DNA of 64,000 nucleotides from assembly GCF_902499125.1 (NCBI RefSeq), contig NZ_CABVPX010000004.1:62001-126000 (forward strand), given 5' to 3'. This stretch comes from Burkholderia arboris. Its GTDB lineage: Bacteria; Pseudomonadota; Gammaproteobacteria; Burkholderiales; Burkholderiaceae. A program made the position numbers and the translations under genes. Each line of letters begins with the position of its first letter. Within the stretch, counting starts at the first letter, position 1. Positions 1 to 9,318 of this stretch are shown piece after piece. Below the pieces are notes generated by a model. That model did not search any database. It was not told where the DNA came from and saw only the letters and a program-made list of their open reading frames with translations.

Positions 1-1602
1 CGCATCAACGGCGTGCCCGTGTTCGCGCGGGGCGCGTGCTGGAGCAGCGCCGCGCCGCTCGCGCTGCACGCGGACGACGCGACTTACGGCCGCCTGCTCG
101 GGCTCGCGCGCGACGCCGGCTTCAACATGATCCGCGTCGGCGGCACGATGACCTACGAAGCCGACGCGTTCCATGCGTGGTGCGACCGGCTCGGCCTGCT
201 GGTCTGGCAAGACTTCATGTTCGCGAACTTCGACTACGCGCTCGACGATCCCGCGTTCGCGGGCGACATCGATCGCGAAGCGAGTCAATTCCTCGTGCGT
301 CATCGCGCATCGCCGTCGCTTGCGGTGCTGTGCGGCGGCAGCGAGATCGCGCAGCAGGCGGCGATGTCGGGGCTCGGGCCGAAGCAGCGCTTCGTCGAGC
401 TGACCGCCGACCGGCTGGCCGGCCACGCGGCCGCGCACCGCCCCGATGTCCCGTACGTGCCCGATTCGCCCGACGGCGGCGTGCTGCCGTTCACGCCGCG
501 CGAACGCGTGTCGCACTACTACGGCGTCGGCGCCTACCTGCGCCCGCTCGACGACGCGCGCCGCGCGGACGTGCGCTTCGCGAGCGAATGCCTCGCGTTC
601 GCGAACGTACCGTGCGATGCAACGCTCGCCGAACTCGGCTGGCCGGGCGTGCACGAGCCGCGCTGGAAGGCGGCCGTGCCGCGCGACCCCGGCACGTCGT
701 GGGATTTCGACGATATCCGCGACCACTACCTGCAAACGCTGTACGACGTTGCGCCTGACCGGCTGCGGCGTGAGGATCCGGCCCGCTACTTCGAACTGTC
801 GCGCGCGGTGATCGCTGACCTGATGCGCGAGACGTTTTCCGAATGGCGACGGGCCGGCTCGCGGTGCGCCGGCGCACTCGTGTGGCAGTTCCTCGATGCG
901 ATGCCGGGCGCCGGATGGGGCGTGATCGACGCCGCGCACCGGCCGAAATCGGCGTGGTACGCACTGCGCCAGGTGCTGCAGCCGGTTCAGGTGCTGCTCG
1001 TCGACGAAGGCTTGAACGGGCTCGACGTGCATGTGATCAACGAGCGCCCGGCGCCGCTGTCGGCTGCGATCGAGCTGGTCGCGCTGCGCGACGGCCGCAC
1101 GCCGGTCGCGCGGGCCGGCTGCCCGGTGCGGATCGCCGCGCACGATACGGTGCGGCTCGGCTCGGCCGAGTTGCTCGGCCGTTTCTTCGACTGGACCTAC
1201 GCGTACCGTTTCGGGCCCTGCGAACACGATACGGTCGTCGCGACGCTTCGCGCCGACGACGGCACGCTGCTGTCGCAGGCGTTCCATTTCCCGTCCCGCA
1301 CGCATCCGGCCGTGCTGGCGCGCCGCGAACCCGGCATCGAGGCATGCGTGTCGCGCACCGGCGATACCTGGCACGTCGACATCGACACGCGGCACGTTGC
1401 GCGCCATGTGCAAATCGACGCACCGGGTTTCATGCCGAGCGACGACTGGTTCCATCTCGCGCCCGGCATGCCGGCGCGCATCGCGCTCATGCCGCTGGGA
1501 ACCGGCGGAAAGCAACCGGCCGCTGACGCCAACGTACCGCCTGCGGTGGACATCCGCGCCGTGAACGCCGCGCGCGCGGTGCGCGCCACGCAGGCGGATT
1601 GA
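1..1602 (+). CDS. GH2 beta-mannosidase-like glycoside hydrolase (5' truncated by window)
   Basis: The reading frame is open from base 1, so the N-terminal (jelly-roll) part lies upstream of the window. What remains is the catalytic TIM barrel and the C-terminal beta domains of a glycoside hydrolase family 2 protein of the beta-mannosidase type. A stretch ending in CGGSE matches the position of the general acid/base glutamate (usually preceded by Asn), and FASECLAFANVP matches the nucleophile region (SE). VWQFLDAMPGAGWGVID is the conserved end of the barrel. The family hydrolyses terminal beta-mannosides. It converges on the sigma-54 regulator and lies beside an exopolysaccharide locus, so a role in trimming or turnover of a mannose-containing polymer is inferred. 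Location in the cell cannot be judged because the N-terminus is missing. Confidence 0.8.
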   Translation, partial: RINGVPVFARGACWSSAAPLALHADDATYGRLLGLARDAGFNMIRVGGTMTYEADAFHAWCDRLGLLVWQDFMFANFDYALDDPAFAGDIDREASQFLVRHRASPSLAVLCGGSEIAQQAAMSGLGPKQRFVELTADRLAGHAAAHRPDVPYVPDSPDGGVLPFTPRERVSHYYGVGAYLRPLDDARRADVRFASECLAFANVPCDATLAELGWPGVHEPRWKAAVPRDPGTSWDFDDIRDHYLQTLYDVAPDRLRREDPARYFELSRAVIADLMRETFSEWRRAGSRCAGALVWQFLDAMPGAGWGVIDAAHRPKSAWYALRQVLQPVQVLLVDEGLNGLDVHVINERPAPLSAAIELVALRDGRTPVARAGCPVRIAAHDTVRLGSAELLGRFFDWTYAYRFGPCEHDTVVATLRADDGTLLSQAFHFPSRTHPAVLARREPGIEACVSRTGDTWHVDIDTRHVARHVQIDAPGFMPSDDWFHLAPGMPARIALMPLGTGGKQPAADANVPPAVDIRAVNAARAVRATQAD

Positions 1603-1642
1603 CGCGACGCGCGCGGCCCCGCGAGCGTCGCGCCGTCGAATC

Positions 1643-3034
1643 TCAGTCGGACGAGCCCGTCCCGCGCGGCCGCTCGATGCCGTACGCCTCCATCCAGCGA
1701 TACAGCGTTGCGCGCGACACGCCGAGTTCGCGCGCGGAAGCCGCGACGCGCCCGCGCGTGCGCAGCAACGCGGTTTCGATCGCCTCGCGCTCGATCGACT
1801 TGCGGATGTCCGCCACCGACGGCGACGCCGCGTCGAGACAGTATTCGAGTTCGAGGTCCTGCGCGGTGATCAGGCGCCCCTCGGTCATCACGACCGCGCG
1901 GCGCACGCGGTTGATCAGTTCGCGGACATTGCCCGGCCAGTCGTGCTTGTAGAGTGCCGTGATCGCATCCGTCGAGAACCCGCGCACGCGATGGCGCGCG
2001 TCGCCGCGGAAGCGCTCGAGCATGTGATGCGCGAGCAGTTCGATGTCCTTGCCGCGTGCGCGCAGCGGCGGCTGGTCGATGCGCATCACGCACAGGCGGT
2101 GGAACAGGTCGGCACGAAAACGCCCCTCCTCCATCGCGTCGCGCAGGTCGACGTGCGTCGCCGATACGATCCGGACGTCGACCGGCACCGGATCGCTGCC
2201 GCCGAGACGATGGATCGCACGCTCCTGCAAAAAACGCAGCAGGCTCGCCTGGCTCTCGTGCGGCAGATCGCCGATCTCGTCGAGCAACAGCGTGCCGCCG
2301 TTCGCGGCTTCGACATAACCGATCTTGCGCGCATTCGCGCCGGTAAACGCGCCGCGCTCATAGCCGAACAGTTCGGATTGCAGCAGATGCGGCGGAATCG
2401 CGCCGCAATTGACCGCGACGAACGGGCCGTTGCGCCGCTCCGAATGACGATGAATCGCGACGGCCGTCAGTTCCTTGCCCGTTCCTGTTTCGCCGAACAC
2501 GAACACCGGTGCGTCGGTGCGCGCGAAACGCCGCACCGTATCGAACAGCCGCAGCATCGCGCTGCAGGTGCCGACGATGCCCTTTTCTTCCGATTCGAGC
2601 TGCTCGCGATCGCGTGCGAACAGGCATTCCATGCCGTACGCGTGGCCGACCGTATCGGCGATCCGCTGGTGCGACGCGGGCAACGTGACGTAGTCGAAGC
2701 AGTAGTCGCGCAACAGCGCGCGCACGTTCGGCGACGCGGTCTGGCCGACGTCCACGAGCGCCACCCAGACGACGTCTCGCATCGACGCGCAGGTCGACGC
2801 GATGCTGCCGATCGCATCGGCATGACCGCCGCTCAGGTCGAGGATGCCGCAGGTGATTTCACCGGACGTGTCGCGCAACTCGTTCGCATGCGCGACGATC
2901 GACACCTTCCAGTCGCGGCGCGACAGTTCTTTTCGCAGCATCACGGACGGCGCCTGCGTCCAGTAGATCAGCGGACGTTGCCCGTTACCGCTCCCCGCGC
3001 CGGCGCTCTTATCGCGCGTTATTGGCATATTCAT
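1643..3034 (-). CDS. sigma-54-dependent transcriptional activator, FleQ/VpsR type
   Basis: This 463-residue protein has three parts: a divergent receiver-like N-terminal domain (about 20-140), an AAA+ domain with Walker A GETGTGKE (181-188) and the sigma-54 contact loop GAFTGA (228-233), and a C-terminal Fis-type helix-turn-helix ending in SRATLYRWMEAYGIE. GAFTGA is diagnostic for contact with RpoN. The N-terminal domain lacks a clear phospho-acceptor pocket, as in FleQ and VpsR, which sense cyclic di-GMP rather than phosphorylation. The gene sits next to an exopolysaccharide cluster. This recalls BerB, the RpoN-dependent c-di-GMP effector that controls a biofilm polysaccharide in B. cenocepacia, but orthology is inferred from context, not proven. 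It probably activates the polysaccharide operons that follow. Confidence 0.88.
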   Translation of the reverse strand: MNMPITRDKSAGAGSGNGQRPLIYWTQAPSVMLRKELSRRDWKVSIVAHANELRDTSGEITCGILDLSGGHADAIGSIASTCASMRDVVWVALVDVGQTASPNVRALLRDYCFDYVTLPASHQRIADTVGHAYGMECLFARDREQLESEEKGIVGTCSAMLRLFDTVRRFARTDAPVFVFGETGTGKELTAVAIHRHSERRNGPFVAVNCGAIPPHLLQSELFGYERGAFTGANARKIGYVEAANGGTLLLDEIGDLPHESQASLLRFLQERAIHRLGGSDPVPVDVRIVSATHVDLRDAMEEGRFRADLFHRLCVMRIDQPPLRARGKDIELLAHHMLERFRGDARHRVRGFSTDAITALYKHDWPGNVRELINRVRRAVVMTEGRLITAQDLELEYCLDAASPSVADIRKSIEREAIETALLRTRGRVAASARELGVSRATLYRWMEAYGIERPRGTGSSD

Positions 3035-4374
3035 AACGAACCATCACTATCTCCACTCCGCGAACCGTTCGCGTGCGCTGCGGCCGGCGGCGCATGGCCA
3101 CCTGTCCGCGCTGCGTTTCCGCAGCCTTGGCGAAGATCGAAACTGCACACGGCGAGAACCCCCGGAGGTCGAGCCGGATGTCATCCGGCCTCGTTGTCAT
3201 CGAACTCGAACGGAATGCGCGGCTGCGGGAGTCGCGACATTCCGGCTTTGAAACGACCCGCCGTCAGGCAGGACACCACGGCAAACGGAAATGCCGTCCG
3301 CATGTGCGTCGCGTCGTACACGACAGTCGCGCCCGATGCTGAACCGGATGGCCGCCAAACCGCACGCGGATTGACTGCCCCATTTCATTCGCCCCTGAAT
3401 TTACACCCCGTTTCGAGATGGTCTTGTTACCAAAAGATAATCCTGAATCAGGCGGTTACACCACCGGTCACCCCGCGCCATGCGTATTTGATCACTGAGA
3501 TTTGATTATCTACGACCATTGCCGTCAATCAGTGGCAAATACTACTTTTCCGCAAGATTGGCACTGCCGATTGCCTGCGATTCTCGTCGAAATCCCCGAA
3601 AACGGCCGGCACCGCATGCCACGCACCGCATAATCACGCGCACCGCCGGGCCGCCGCCTCGCATCGCAGCGGCATGCGGCACGCTCGGCCGTTACACGTC
3701 GTAATCAACCGCGTCGCGGCACGCCGCCTGCTTGCAATGCCGGGCCCGTGCCTGCCATTTTGCGGCGACATGCCGTTGCACGGCGAGAAACCGGTGGCGC
3801 CGGCCGCCGCTTCCCGCAATGCAGCATGCCCCCGGCACACCGGCGGCGACACGCGGCCGTGACCGTTCAGATCGCGGGGCCCGCCGCGAGCGGACGCAAC
3901 GGCAAATTGCTGCGGCCACATCTGCGCGCGAACGGCAGCTTGTGGACGGAGGACGTACGTGCCGCTCAGGCACGCAGGGTTCCGATGGAATTCGACGAGG
4001 CCAACGCAGCCAGCGCCACGGCCGGCACCGTCATGCACGACCGGTCCGTCGTGAACGATCGCAATCTTCAAGTCCTGCCCCCGGGTGCGTCATTCGCATG
4101 CGATGTCAGCCAGCCGCGCATCGCCGCGGGCCGCCACGATGAATCAATTATGAAAAAGCGCCGGCCTCGACGATGTGTGCTACCGCACATTGCGACACTC
4201 CCGCGGCGCGCGCATCGCCCCGCATCCCGCGCCGGCAGCGCGGATCCGGAGCGTGAGTACGCTTTCGAACAGACCGGTGCGCCGCGCAGCCGGATGATGA
4301 AGATCGCCGCGCAGCACGGAACGATCGCGTCCGTGCGGCGCGGCGTGCCGAAGGCATCACGCGAGGACCGCATC
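3035..4374. other. long intergenic control region, no convincing gene
   Basis: About 1.3 kb lies between the divergent sigma-54 regulator and the GNAT gene. Open frames here have poor composition and no family resemblance. Bases 3410-3570 are clearly less GC-rich than their surroundings and look promoter-like. This stretch has a short palindrome CCTGAATCAGG and, near 3557, a site resembling a -24/-12 promoter (TGGCAC then TTGC) but with one base too many between the GG and GC elements. The length and the AT-rich patch suggest a regulatory region with a long 5' leader for the GNAT-manC operon. No terminator or RNA gene was recognised. Confidence 0.4.
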
Positions 4375-4959
4375 ATGGAATGGCATTGTTGTGAATTCGA
4401 ACATCTGAGCGCCGTCGATCTCTATGCAATCCTGCGCGCGCGCAACGCCGTGCTGGTGGTCGAGGACGCGCACACGCATCTCGACATCGACGGCAAGGAC
4501 GCAGGCGCGCTGCATGTCTATGCGAGCGTGCGCGACGGCGACACGACGGAAGTCGCGGCCTACGCGCGCATCCTGCCCGGCGACGACATCGATCCGGACG
4601 TCGTGATCGACAAGGTACTGACGAGCGAGCACTGTCGCGACGACGACACGCTCGAGCGGCTGATCGGACGCGCGCTCGCGGCCGCGCAGGCCGCGTGGCC
4701 GGACACCGCCGTGCGCACGCACGTCCCCGCGCCGCGTCAGGCGTTCTACAAGCGTTTCGGTTTCCGCAAGGCCTACGGCCCGTATCTCGAACAGGGTGCG
4801 CCGTTCGTCGGCCTGGTCCGGTCGGCCGACCGCGCGGCCGGCACACTGCGCCACCTGCTGTCCCGGGCCGTGTCGGCCTCGCGCTCGCGCAGCGACGACA
4901 CGCATGCGGACGGGCGCGCTCACAGCCGGCTGCCCGCCGATACCGGAGCCAACCGATGA
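4375..4959 (+). CDS. GNAT family N-acetyltransferase (ElaA-like)
   Basis: A 194-residue protein whose first 150 residues follow the ElaA-type GNAT pattern (MEWHCCEFEHLSAVDLYAILRARNAVLVVE is split across the first strands, with the acetyl-CoA region further on and FYKRFGFRKAYGPYLEQGAPF near the end). The last 40 residues are a charged low-complexity tail. ATG 4375 was chosen because GAGGA lies just upstream and homology begins there; an upstream extension in frame has no family resemblance. The stop overlaps the manC start (ATGA), so the two are probably translated together. The substrate is unknown. Given its place as first gene of a polysaccharide operon, it may acetylate a sugar precursor, but ElaA-like proteins elsewhere are not tied to polysaccharides. 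Confidence 0.75.
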   Translation: MEWHCCEFEHLSAVDLYAILRARNAVLVVEDAHTHLDIDGKDAGALHVYASVRDGDTTEVAAYARILPGDDIDPDVVIDKVLTSEHCRDDDTLERLIGRALAAAQAAWPDTAVRTHVPAPRQAFYKRFGFRKAYGPYLEQGAPFVGLVRSADRAAGTLRHLLSRAVSASRSRSDDTHADGRAHSRLPADTGANR

Positions 4960-6521
4960 CCCGCACCCTTCGCCCGGTTCCCGAACCCGATCTGCCGAGC
5001 ATCCTGCCGGTGATCCTCGCCGGCGGCTCCGGCACGCGGCTGTGGCCGCTGTCGCGCGAGCAGTATCCGAAGCAGCTGATCGAGCTGATCTCGAACGAGT
5101 CGCCGCTGTCGGCGACCGCGCGCCGCCTGAACGGCATCACCAATGCATCGCTCGGCGACACGCTGCTGCTGGTGTGCGGCGAGCAGCATCGCTTCATGAG
5201 CGCGGAGCAGGTGCTCGGCCGCTCGGCGCCGGCCCGCATCCTGCTCGAACCGGCCGCGCGCAACACCGCGCCCGCATTGACGCTTGCCGCACTCGACGCG
5301 AGCGCCCTCGCGGACGATCCGGTGCTCGCGGTGATGCCGGCCGATCACGTGATCGTCGACGTCGGTGCGTTTCAGGACGCGATCGCACGCGCGGCACGTT
5401 ACGCGCAGGAAGGCGCGATCGTCACGCTCGGCGTGCTGCCGCGTCGCGCGGAGACCGGCTACGGCTACATCCAGGTCGGCGAGCCGCGCACCGGCAGCCA
5501 CGGCGGCCAAGGCGGCTACGCGATCGGGCGTTTCGTCGAAAAACCCGACGCGGTGCTCGCCGAGCGCTACCTGCAATCGGGCGACTACTGGTGGAACAGC
5601 GGGATCTTCGTCACGCGCGCCTCGGTCTGGCTGACGGCGATCGGTGCGCTCGCACCGGATATCCACGCGGCCTGCGAAGCGGCCTGGCGCGCGGGTGTCG
5701 CCGACGATCCGTTCTTCCGGATCGATGCGGCGGCCTTCGACGCGTGCCCGTCGGATTCGATCGACTACGCGGTGATGGAGCGCCTCGCGGAGCACGGCGA
5801 ACTCGGCATCGAAGGCATCGTGGTGCCGCTCGCGGCCGGCTGGTCGGACGTCGGCACGTGGGACGCGATCTGGGAAATCATGCCGAAGGACGACCACGGC
5901 AACGTCGCACGCGGCCCGATCGTGTTCGAGGACACGCAGGACAGCCTCGTGCGCTCGGAGGGCCGCCTCGTCGCCTGCGTCGGGATGAGGGATGTCGTGG
6001 TGATCGAGACGCCCGATGCGGTGCTGGTCGCGAACAAGCACGACGTGCAGCGCGTGAAGAACATCGTCGCGCGCCTGAAGACCGACCGGCGCCCGCAGGC
6101 GAGCGAGCACCGCAAGGTGCAACGGCCGTGGGGTCATTACGATTCGATCGATCTCGGCGAGCGCTTCCAGGTGAAGCGGATCGTCGTCGAGCCCGGCAAG
6201 CGGCTGTCGCTGCAAATGCACTATCACCGCGCCGAGCACTGGATCGTCGTGCGCGGCACCGCGAAGGTGACGCGCGGCAACGAGACGTTCCTGCTCTGCG
6301 AGAACGAGTCGACGTATATCGCGGTCGGCGAAGTGCATCGTCTCGAGAACCCCGGCCGGATTCCGCTCGAAATCATCGAGGTGCAATCGGGCGACTATCT
6401 CGGCGAAGACGATATCGTCCGCTTCGACGACCAGTATGGCCGGCCGACCTGCGCACCGCCGGAACCGGATGCGCCGACGCCGCCCGCGCTCGCGCTGCCG
6501 ACGGCGAACGATGCGCGCTGA
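4956..6521 (+). CDS. manC: mannose-1-phosphate guanylyltransferase / mannose-6-phosphate isomerase (bifunctional ManC)
   Basis: This 521-residue enzyme makes GDP-mannose from mannose-1-phosphate and GTP. The N-terminal nucleotidyltransferase signature LAGGSGTRLWPLSREQYPKQ starts near residue 20, FVEKPD and WWNSGIF follow, and a C-terminal cupin (KRPWG-like QRPWGHYDSID, then LQMHYHRAEHWIVV) carries the type II phosphomannose isomerase activity. Length matches the AlgA/ManC family. ATG 4956 overlaps the GNAT stop by four bases, and an upstream extension in frame is only the shadow of GNAT. It supplies GDP-mannose to the polymer made by the neighbouring genes and ends convergent to the glycoside hydrolase on the other strand. 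Confidence 0.96.
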   Translation: MTRTLRPVPEPDLPSILPVILAGGSGTRLWPLSREQYPKQLIELISNESPLSATARRLNGITNASLGDTLLLVCGEQHRFMSAEQVLGRSAPARILLEPAARNTAPALTLAALDASALADDPVLAVMPADHVIVDVGAFQDAIARAARYAQEGAIVTLGVLPRRAETGYGYIQVGEPRTGSHGGQGGYAIGRFVEKPDAVLAERYLQSGDYWWNSGIFVTRASVWLTAIGALAPDIHAACEAAWRAGVADDPFFRIDAAAFDACPSDSIDYAVMERLAEHGELGIEGIVVPLAAGWSDVGTWDAIWEIMPKDDHGNVARGPIVFEDTQDSLVRSEGRLVACVGMRDVVVIETPDAVLVANKHDVQRVKNIVARLKTDRRPQASEHRKVQRPWGHYDSIDLGERFQVKRIVVEPGKRLSLQMHYHRAEHWIVVRGTAKVTRGNETFLLCENESTYIAVGEVHRLENPGRIPLEIIEVQSGDYLGEDDIVRFDDQYGRPTCAPPEPDAPTPPALALPTANDAR

Positions 6522-6554
6522 CCGCGCGGCCGGCGCCCGCAGGCCCCGCGTGCG

Positions 6555-7844
6555 TCAGCGCACGACGATCGCCGCCGACACGACGTTCTCGATGAACGGT
6601 TTGCCCACCGCCTTGATGAAATAGGTACCCGCGCGGCCATCCGGAAGCGGGAGGCTCGTCGCATCGGCCGGATAGCGGCCCGCCAGCCTGAACGTCGCGT
6701 CGCCGACCTGCTCGTACAGCTCGAGATGGTCCACGGTGTCCGGATGGGTGATCCGGACGGTCACGCTCGCGCCCACCGGCTGCGCGTCGATCGCGGTGCA
6801 ACTGGCGATGCCGGTTTCGAGCGCGCTGCCCTCCTCGTAGTCGTTCCACGTGATCAGCTGGACGAACGGCAGCTGCTGCCGCACGCTGTAGCGCTCGTTG
6901 ATGCTCCTGAACGTGTCGAGCCAGGTCCGGCCGCACGATGGCGCAAGAAATCGCGGCGCCGCGGCGCCCCACGATGCCTTCGTATCGTCGAACCCGCTCC
7001 ACGCGCCACCGACCGTAATCGTCCCGGGCGGCTGGTTGCGCGCGATGGTGTAGAAACGCTCGCGATACAGCAGGTCGTGCCGCGTGCCGGTGGCTTGCGG
7101 CGTGGCCCACGACGACGGTTGCGCCCAGACATACGCGCCCTTGCTGTACGGAAGATCGAAGCCTTGCGCGAGCGTATGAATCCAGTAGATGTCGGGGTAC
7201 GCCGCGTGAATGCGCGCCCAGTCGGCCTTCCCGACCGCATCCATCCCGAACTCGGACACGACCGGATGGCCGTCGTAACGCAGATACTGATCCGACGTGA
7301 AGTATTCGCGGCTGATGTACGCCAGGTTGTGCAGGATCGTCCCGGTCAGGTCGCAGCCGCGGCACGCATTGAACTTGAAGGAGCCGCTGTCGATCATGAT
7401 CGAGAACGTCATCCCGGGAAATTTCGCCAGTTCGGGCAGGGACGCCCGCCAGGCCGTGTCGACGAAATGCCCCTCGCCGTACCAGTCGACGATCACACCG
7501 TCGATGCCTCTCGAACGCATGTCGGCGAAGGTACGGAAGGCCTGGTGCGGATCGTCGGATCGATAGCCGACGTTCACGCCGCGCGGGTCGGGACCCCACC
7601 ACGGCAGGTAGTGGGCCAGCACCTGCGTCGTGCTGCCCGGATACAGCAACGTATGCACGTCGACTTTCGATATCGACGACGTGCCGGCGAGCAGCCCGTT
7701 CGACGATCCCTTGAAATCGCGGCTGCCGGACGTATTGGCCGGCGCGATCTCCGCCACCCGCCCGCTGTCATGGCCATAGCCGCGACCGGCCGACAACGCC
7801 AGTGCGCCCAGCGCCACCGCCGCGATGCGTCTCAATGCCCGCAT
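6555..7844 (-). CDS. secreted glycoside hydrolase, GH71/GH99-like
   Basis: A 429-residue protein with an N-terminal signal peptide (RRIAAVALGALALSAG, cleavage near residue 23). The body has the pattern of GH71/GH99-type barrel hydrolases: AHYLPWWGPDPRGVN early, GIDGVIVDWYGEG, then QLITWNDYEEGSALE, which corresponds to the conserved WN-x-x-x-EG segment. These families cut alpha-glucans or alpha-mannans internally. It is the last gene of the minus-strand polysaccharide operon, 96 bases after the glycosyltransferase. A role in trimming or releasing the polymer in the periplasm or outside is inferred. The exact family is uncertain because family-level motifs are weak, and a short C-terminal beta domain (from about residue 340) may bind carbohydrate. 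Confidence 0.7.
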   Translation of the reverse strand: MRALRRIAAVALGALALSAGRGYGHDSGRVAEIAPANTSGSRDFKGSSNGLLAGTSSISKVDVHTLLYPGSTTQVLAHYLPWWGPDPRGVNVGYRSDDPHQAFRTFADMRSRGIDGVIVDWYGEGHFVDTAWRASLPELAKFPGMTFSIMIDSGSFKFNACRGCDLTGTILHNLAYISREYFTSDQYLRYDGHPVVSEFGMDAVGKADWARIHAAYPDIYWIHTLAQGFDLPYSKGAYVWAQPSSWATPQATGTRHDLLYRERFYTIARNQPPGTITVGGAWSGFDDTKASWGAAAPRFLAPSCGRTWLDTFRSINERYSVRQQLPFVQLITWNDYEEGSALETGIASCTAIDAQPVGASVTVRITHPDTVDHLELYEQVGDATFRLAGRYPADATSLPLPDGRAGTYFIKAVGKPFIENVVSAAIVVR

Positions 7845-7940
7845 GACATTCCTCTTGCGTGAGTATCGCGGCCGCGCGGCGCGCGCGCGGCCCGTATGGT
7901 CGTGCTGGCCTTGTCCGATGCGACGCCTCCGCGTCGCGCC

Positions 7941-9191
7941 CTAGCGGCCAGGGTGCCCGCCGAGCTCCAGCCACGACGCAAGCTGCGCCGCGTAGCGCGA
8001 CGTTGTGTAGGCCGAACAATCGTAGTGCCGGCCGGCGGTGCGCAAGTGACGGTTCAACTCGTCGAGCGCGCTCGTCAGGCCGGCCGGCGAATTCCGGTAC
8101 AGGATCTTGTTGCCGATCTCGCTGCCGAACGTCGCCAGGCTGCCGATTTCGTGCGCGAGCACCGGCAACCCCAGCGTGGCGGCCTCGACCACCACGAGCG
8201 GCGCGTTCTCGGCCCAGACGGACGGCAGCACCAGCGCATCGTGAGCGCGCAGCGCATGAAACAGCTCGCCGTGGCCGAGCCGGCCCGCAAAGCGCAGCCG
8301 GCCGGCCTGCACCAGATCCTGGTGGCGCGTTTCGAGCTGCGCGCGCTGCGTCCCGTCGCCGTAGAGCGTCAGGCTGCCGATACGACGGAAATCCGTCTGG
8401 CGCGCCAGTTCGATGAACTCGTGGATACCCTTCTCCGCATCGAGGCGCCCCACGTAGGCCAGATCGAACCGTTCGCGATCGCATACGCGCGGCGGAAACG
8501 GCTCGGCCAGCGTGCTCACCGGGTTCGGCAACAATGCGCTTTTCGTGATGCCTCGCTGCGCCAGCGCCGTGCGCATGTAGGGACTCGGGCACAGGAACAG
8601 GTCGAATACGTTTCGCGGATTGCAGTATGCGTACACGGCATGCCAGTGCAGCTTCTTCACCGTGTCGTAGAGACGCCCGCGCGGGCTCGCAAGCGCGAAC
8701 AGCCGCGCCGGATTCGACAGCGCATCGACCGGGACGGGCACCGGTTGCCCGTTGCGATAGGCCAGCAGATTCGGGTTGTAAAAGACCAGATGGTAGTCGT
8801 GGCACGTGAGATACGTGCGGAAGCCCTGCTCGCGGCGCCGCCGCGCGAGTACCGGCAGGATCGATTGCGTCAGCAGATTGTGGTAGTTGTGCACGAGAAC
8901 GCGATGCGGACGCACTTCGTCGAGCAACGTCGCCAGCGCACTCGCCGCGGCCCGGTTCCAGCCGCGCGTGAGCGAGCCTTCGCCCGACGGGAAATTCGTC
9001 TCGTCGAACGAGTACACGTCGACGTCCGGCATGTTGCGCAGCACTTCGATGGAAGTCTGGTAGACCTCCTCCGCGCCGCCCTTTCTCGCGTAGTCGTTGA
9101 TCACGACGATGCGCGTCGTTTCCGCGCGGGAACCGGTCGACGGGAAGCCGTTCAATTCGGCATCCCGAACACAGGTTGAACAATCCGGCAT
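7941..9191 (-). CDS. GT4-type glycosyltransferase
   Basis: About 416 residues with GT-B fold features: an N-terminal Rossmann start with RIVVINDYARKGGAEEVYQT, where GGAEE is typical of GT4 enzymes, LVHNYHNL and CHDYHLVF in the first domain, and YVGRLDAEKGIHEFIELA with SVWAENAPLVVVEAATLGLP in the second. The last holds the E-x7-E motif that contacts the nucleotide-sugar phosphate. No membrane segment is seen, so it likely works at the inner face of the membrane. ATG 9191 is preferred over an in-frame TTG 18 bases upstream; neither has a clear ribosome binding site. It probably adds one sugar of the repeat unit. Confidence 0.88.
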   Translation of the reverse strand: MPDCSTCVRDAELNGFPSTGSRAETTRIVVINDYARKGGAEEVYQTSIEVLRNMPDVDVYSFDETNFPSGEGSLTRGWNRAAASALATLLDEVRPHRVLVHNYHNLLTQSILPVLARRRREQGFRTYLTCHDYHLVFYNPNLLAYRNGQPVPVPVDALSNPARLFALASPRGRLYDTVKKLHWHAVYAYCNPRNVFDLFLCPSPYMRTALAQRGITKSALLPNPVSTLAEPFPPRVCDRERFDLAYVGRLDAEKGIHEFIELARQTDFRRIGSLTLYGDGTQRAQLETRHQDLVQAGRLRFAGRLGHGELFHALRAHDALVLPSVWAENAPLVVVEAATLGLPVLAHEIGSLATFGSEIGNKILYRNSPAGLTSALDELNRHLRTAGRHYDCSAYTTSRYAAQLASWLELGGHPGR

Positions 9192-9318
9192 CGTGGCATG
9201 CCGCCGCAACCGTCAACCACCATCGCATTCGTCATCATCATTTGCATTCCGTACGGTCCATTCCATTCATGTCGGCAACCCGGGATTGCCGTTTCAAGCC
9301 GTCGATCGTCCGGGCCGG

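Noticed and set aside
3555..3575. Sigma-54 promoter in front of GNAT-manC
   Set aside because: TGGCAC and TTGC are present, but the GG-GC spacing is 11 rather than 10, which normally abolishes RpoN binding.
3634..4071. 145-codon open frame on the minus strand in the long intergenic region
   Set aside because: Composition is atypical for a protein, with no recognisable family, and it has no ribosome binding site.
4920..6386. 488-codon frame antisense to manC
   Set aside because: Typical antisense shadow in a GC-rich gene: rich in Arg, His and Ala with no family pattern.
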